Shown here in pieces: positions 63,999-64,000 of a stretch of DNA of 64,000 bases. Origin of the DNA: Caloramator sp. mosi_1 (GTDB lineage Bacteria > Bacillota > Clostridia > Clostridiales > Caloramatoraceae). The position numbers were made by a program, and so were the translations under genes. The DNA is taken from assembly GCF_028622835.1 (NCBI RefSeq), contig NZ_CP117677.1, positions 1,846,820 to 1,910,819 of the forward strand. The letters run 5' to 3'. Position 1 is the stretch's first letter, and every line of letters starts with the position of its first letter. The notes below the pieces were generated by a model. That model saw only the letters and a list, made by a program, of their open reading frames with translations. It did not search any database and was not told where the DNA came from.

Positions 63999-64000
63999 CA

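Noticed and set aside
63942-64000. T-box or other riboswitch upstream of tcdA
   Set aside because: The stretch reads as the end of a coding frame with a stop overlapping the RBS, and no T-box sequence is present.

Overview
The window is A+T-rich and reads like a chromosome segment of an anaerobic, probably spore-forming clostridium. Codon use leans to AGA and ATA. Sporulation is suggested by a Spo0E-like protein, and fermentation by butyrate kinases, phosphotransbutyrylase and a ferredoxin-dependent 2-oxoacid oxidoreductase. A Caloramator-like relative is a guess from memory and was not tested. Almost every gene longer than about 600 bases carries single-base indels, mostly short A or T runs lacking one base. 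Essential genes (pyk, glyA) are hit as well, so I annotate these genes end to end and treat most breaks as read or assembly error. Three near-identical insertion sequences that differ only in A-run lengths, in the stretches I compared, give an internal check.

Layout. 1-6 kb is core metabolism: the end of dnaE, pfkA, pyk, an aldo/keto reductase with a ferredoxin-like tail, and rlmD. 6-13 kb is an accessory island that starts at the 3' end of rlmD and ends at a 46-bp imperfect copy of that 3' end. It holds gene fragments, an IS21-type element, two large serine recombinases and a secreted protein followed by a small acidic partner, which together look like a toxin and its immunity protein. 13-19 kb is patchy: a NapH-like iron-sulfur membrane protein pair, an ABC exporter with a truncated ATPase, a truncated methyltransferase, and an IS200/IS605 element with TnpB but only a remnant of TnpA.

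19-33 kb holds a radical SAM protein, a flavoprotein, a SatP-type acetate transporter, a three-gene set (ATP-grasp ligase, MurE-like ligase, Asp/Glu racemase), a Spo0E-like gene, a Nudix hydrolase, a 328-bp foldback element, a YfcC-type carrier, a metal-responsive cadC-cadA operon and pepD. 33-37 kb is a fructose operon (HPr, DeoR regulator, 1-phosphofructokinase, PTS IIA and IIBC) with a promoter and operator-like repeats. 37-41 kb carries an L,D-transpeptidase, cdaA-cdaR (cyclic di-AMP) and a COG2509 flavoprotein.

41.5-47.9 kb is one run of genes, buk-ptb-buk, a P-loop ATPase and a four-subunit 2-oxoacid:ferredoxin oxidoreductase. It fits oxidation of branched-chain 2-oxoacids to acyl-CoA, then to acyl phosphate and ATP. 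47.9-61.5 kb is an ABC importer of the iron(III)/sugar-phosphate type with a HAD phosphatase and a convergent YesM/YesN two-component system. It has been invaded by three ISL3-family copies and one IS1380-family copy, and one ISL3 copy splits the permease gene. The window closes with glyA, a CsoR/FrmR-type regulator and tcdA, all on the minus strand. I saw no rRNA, tRNA or CRISPR array.
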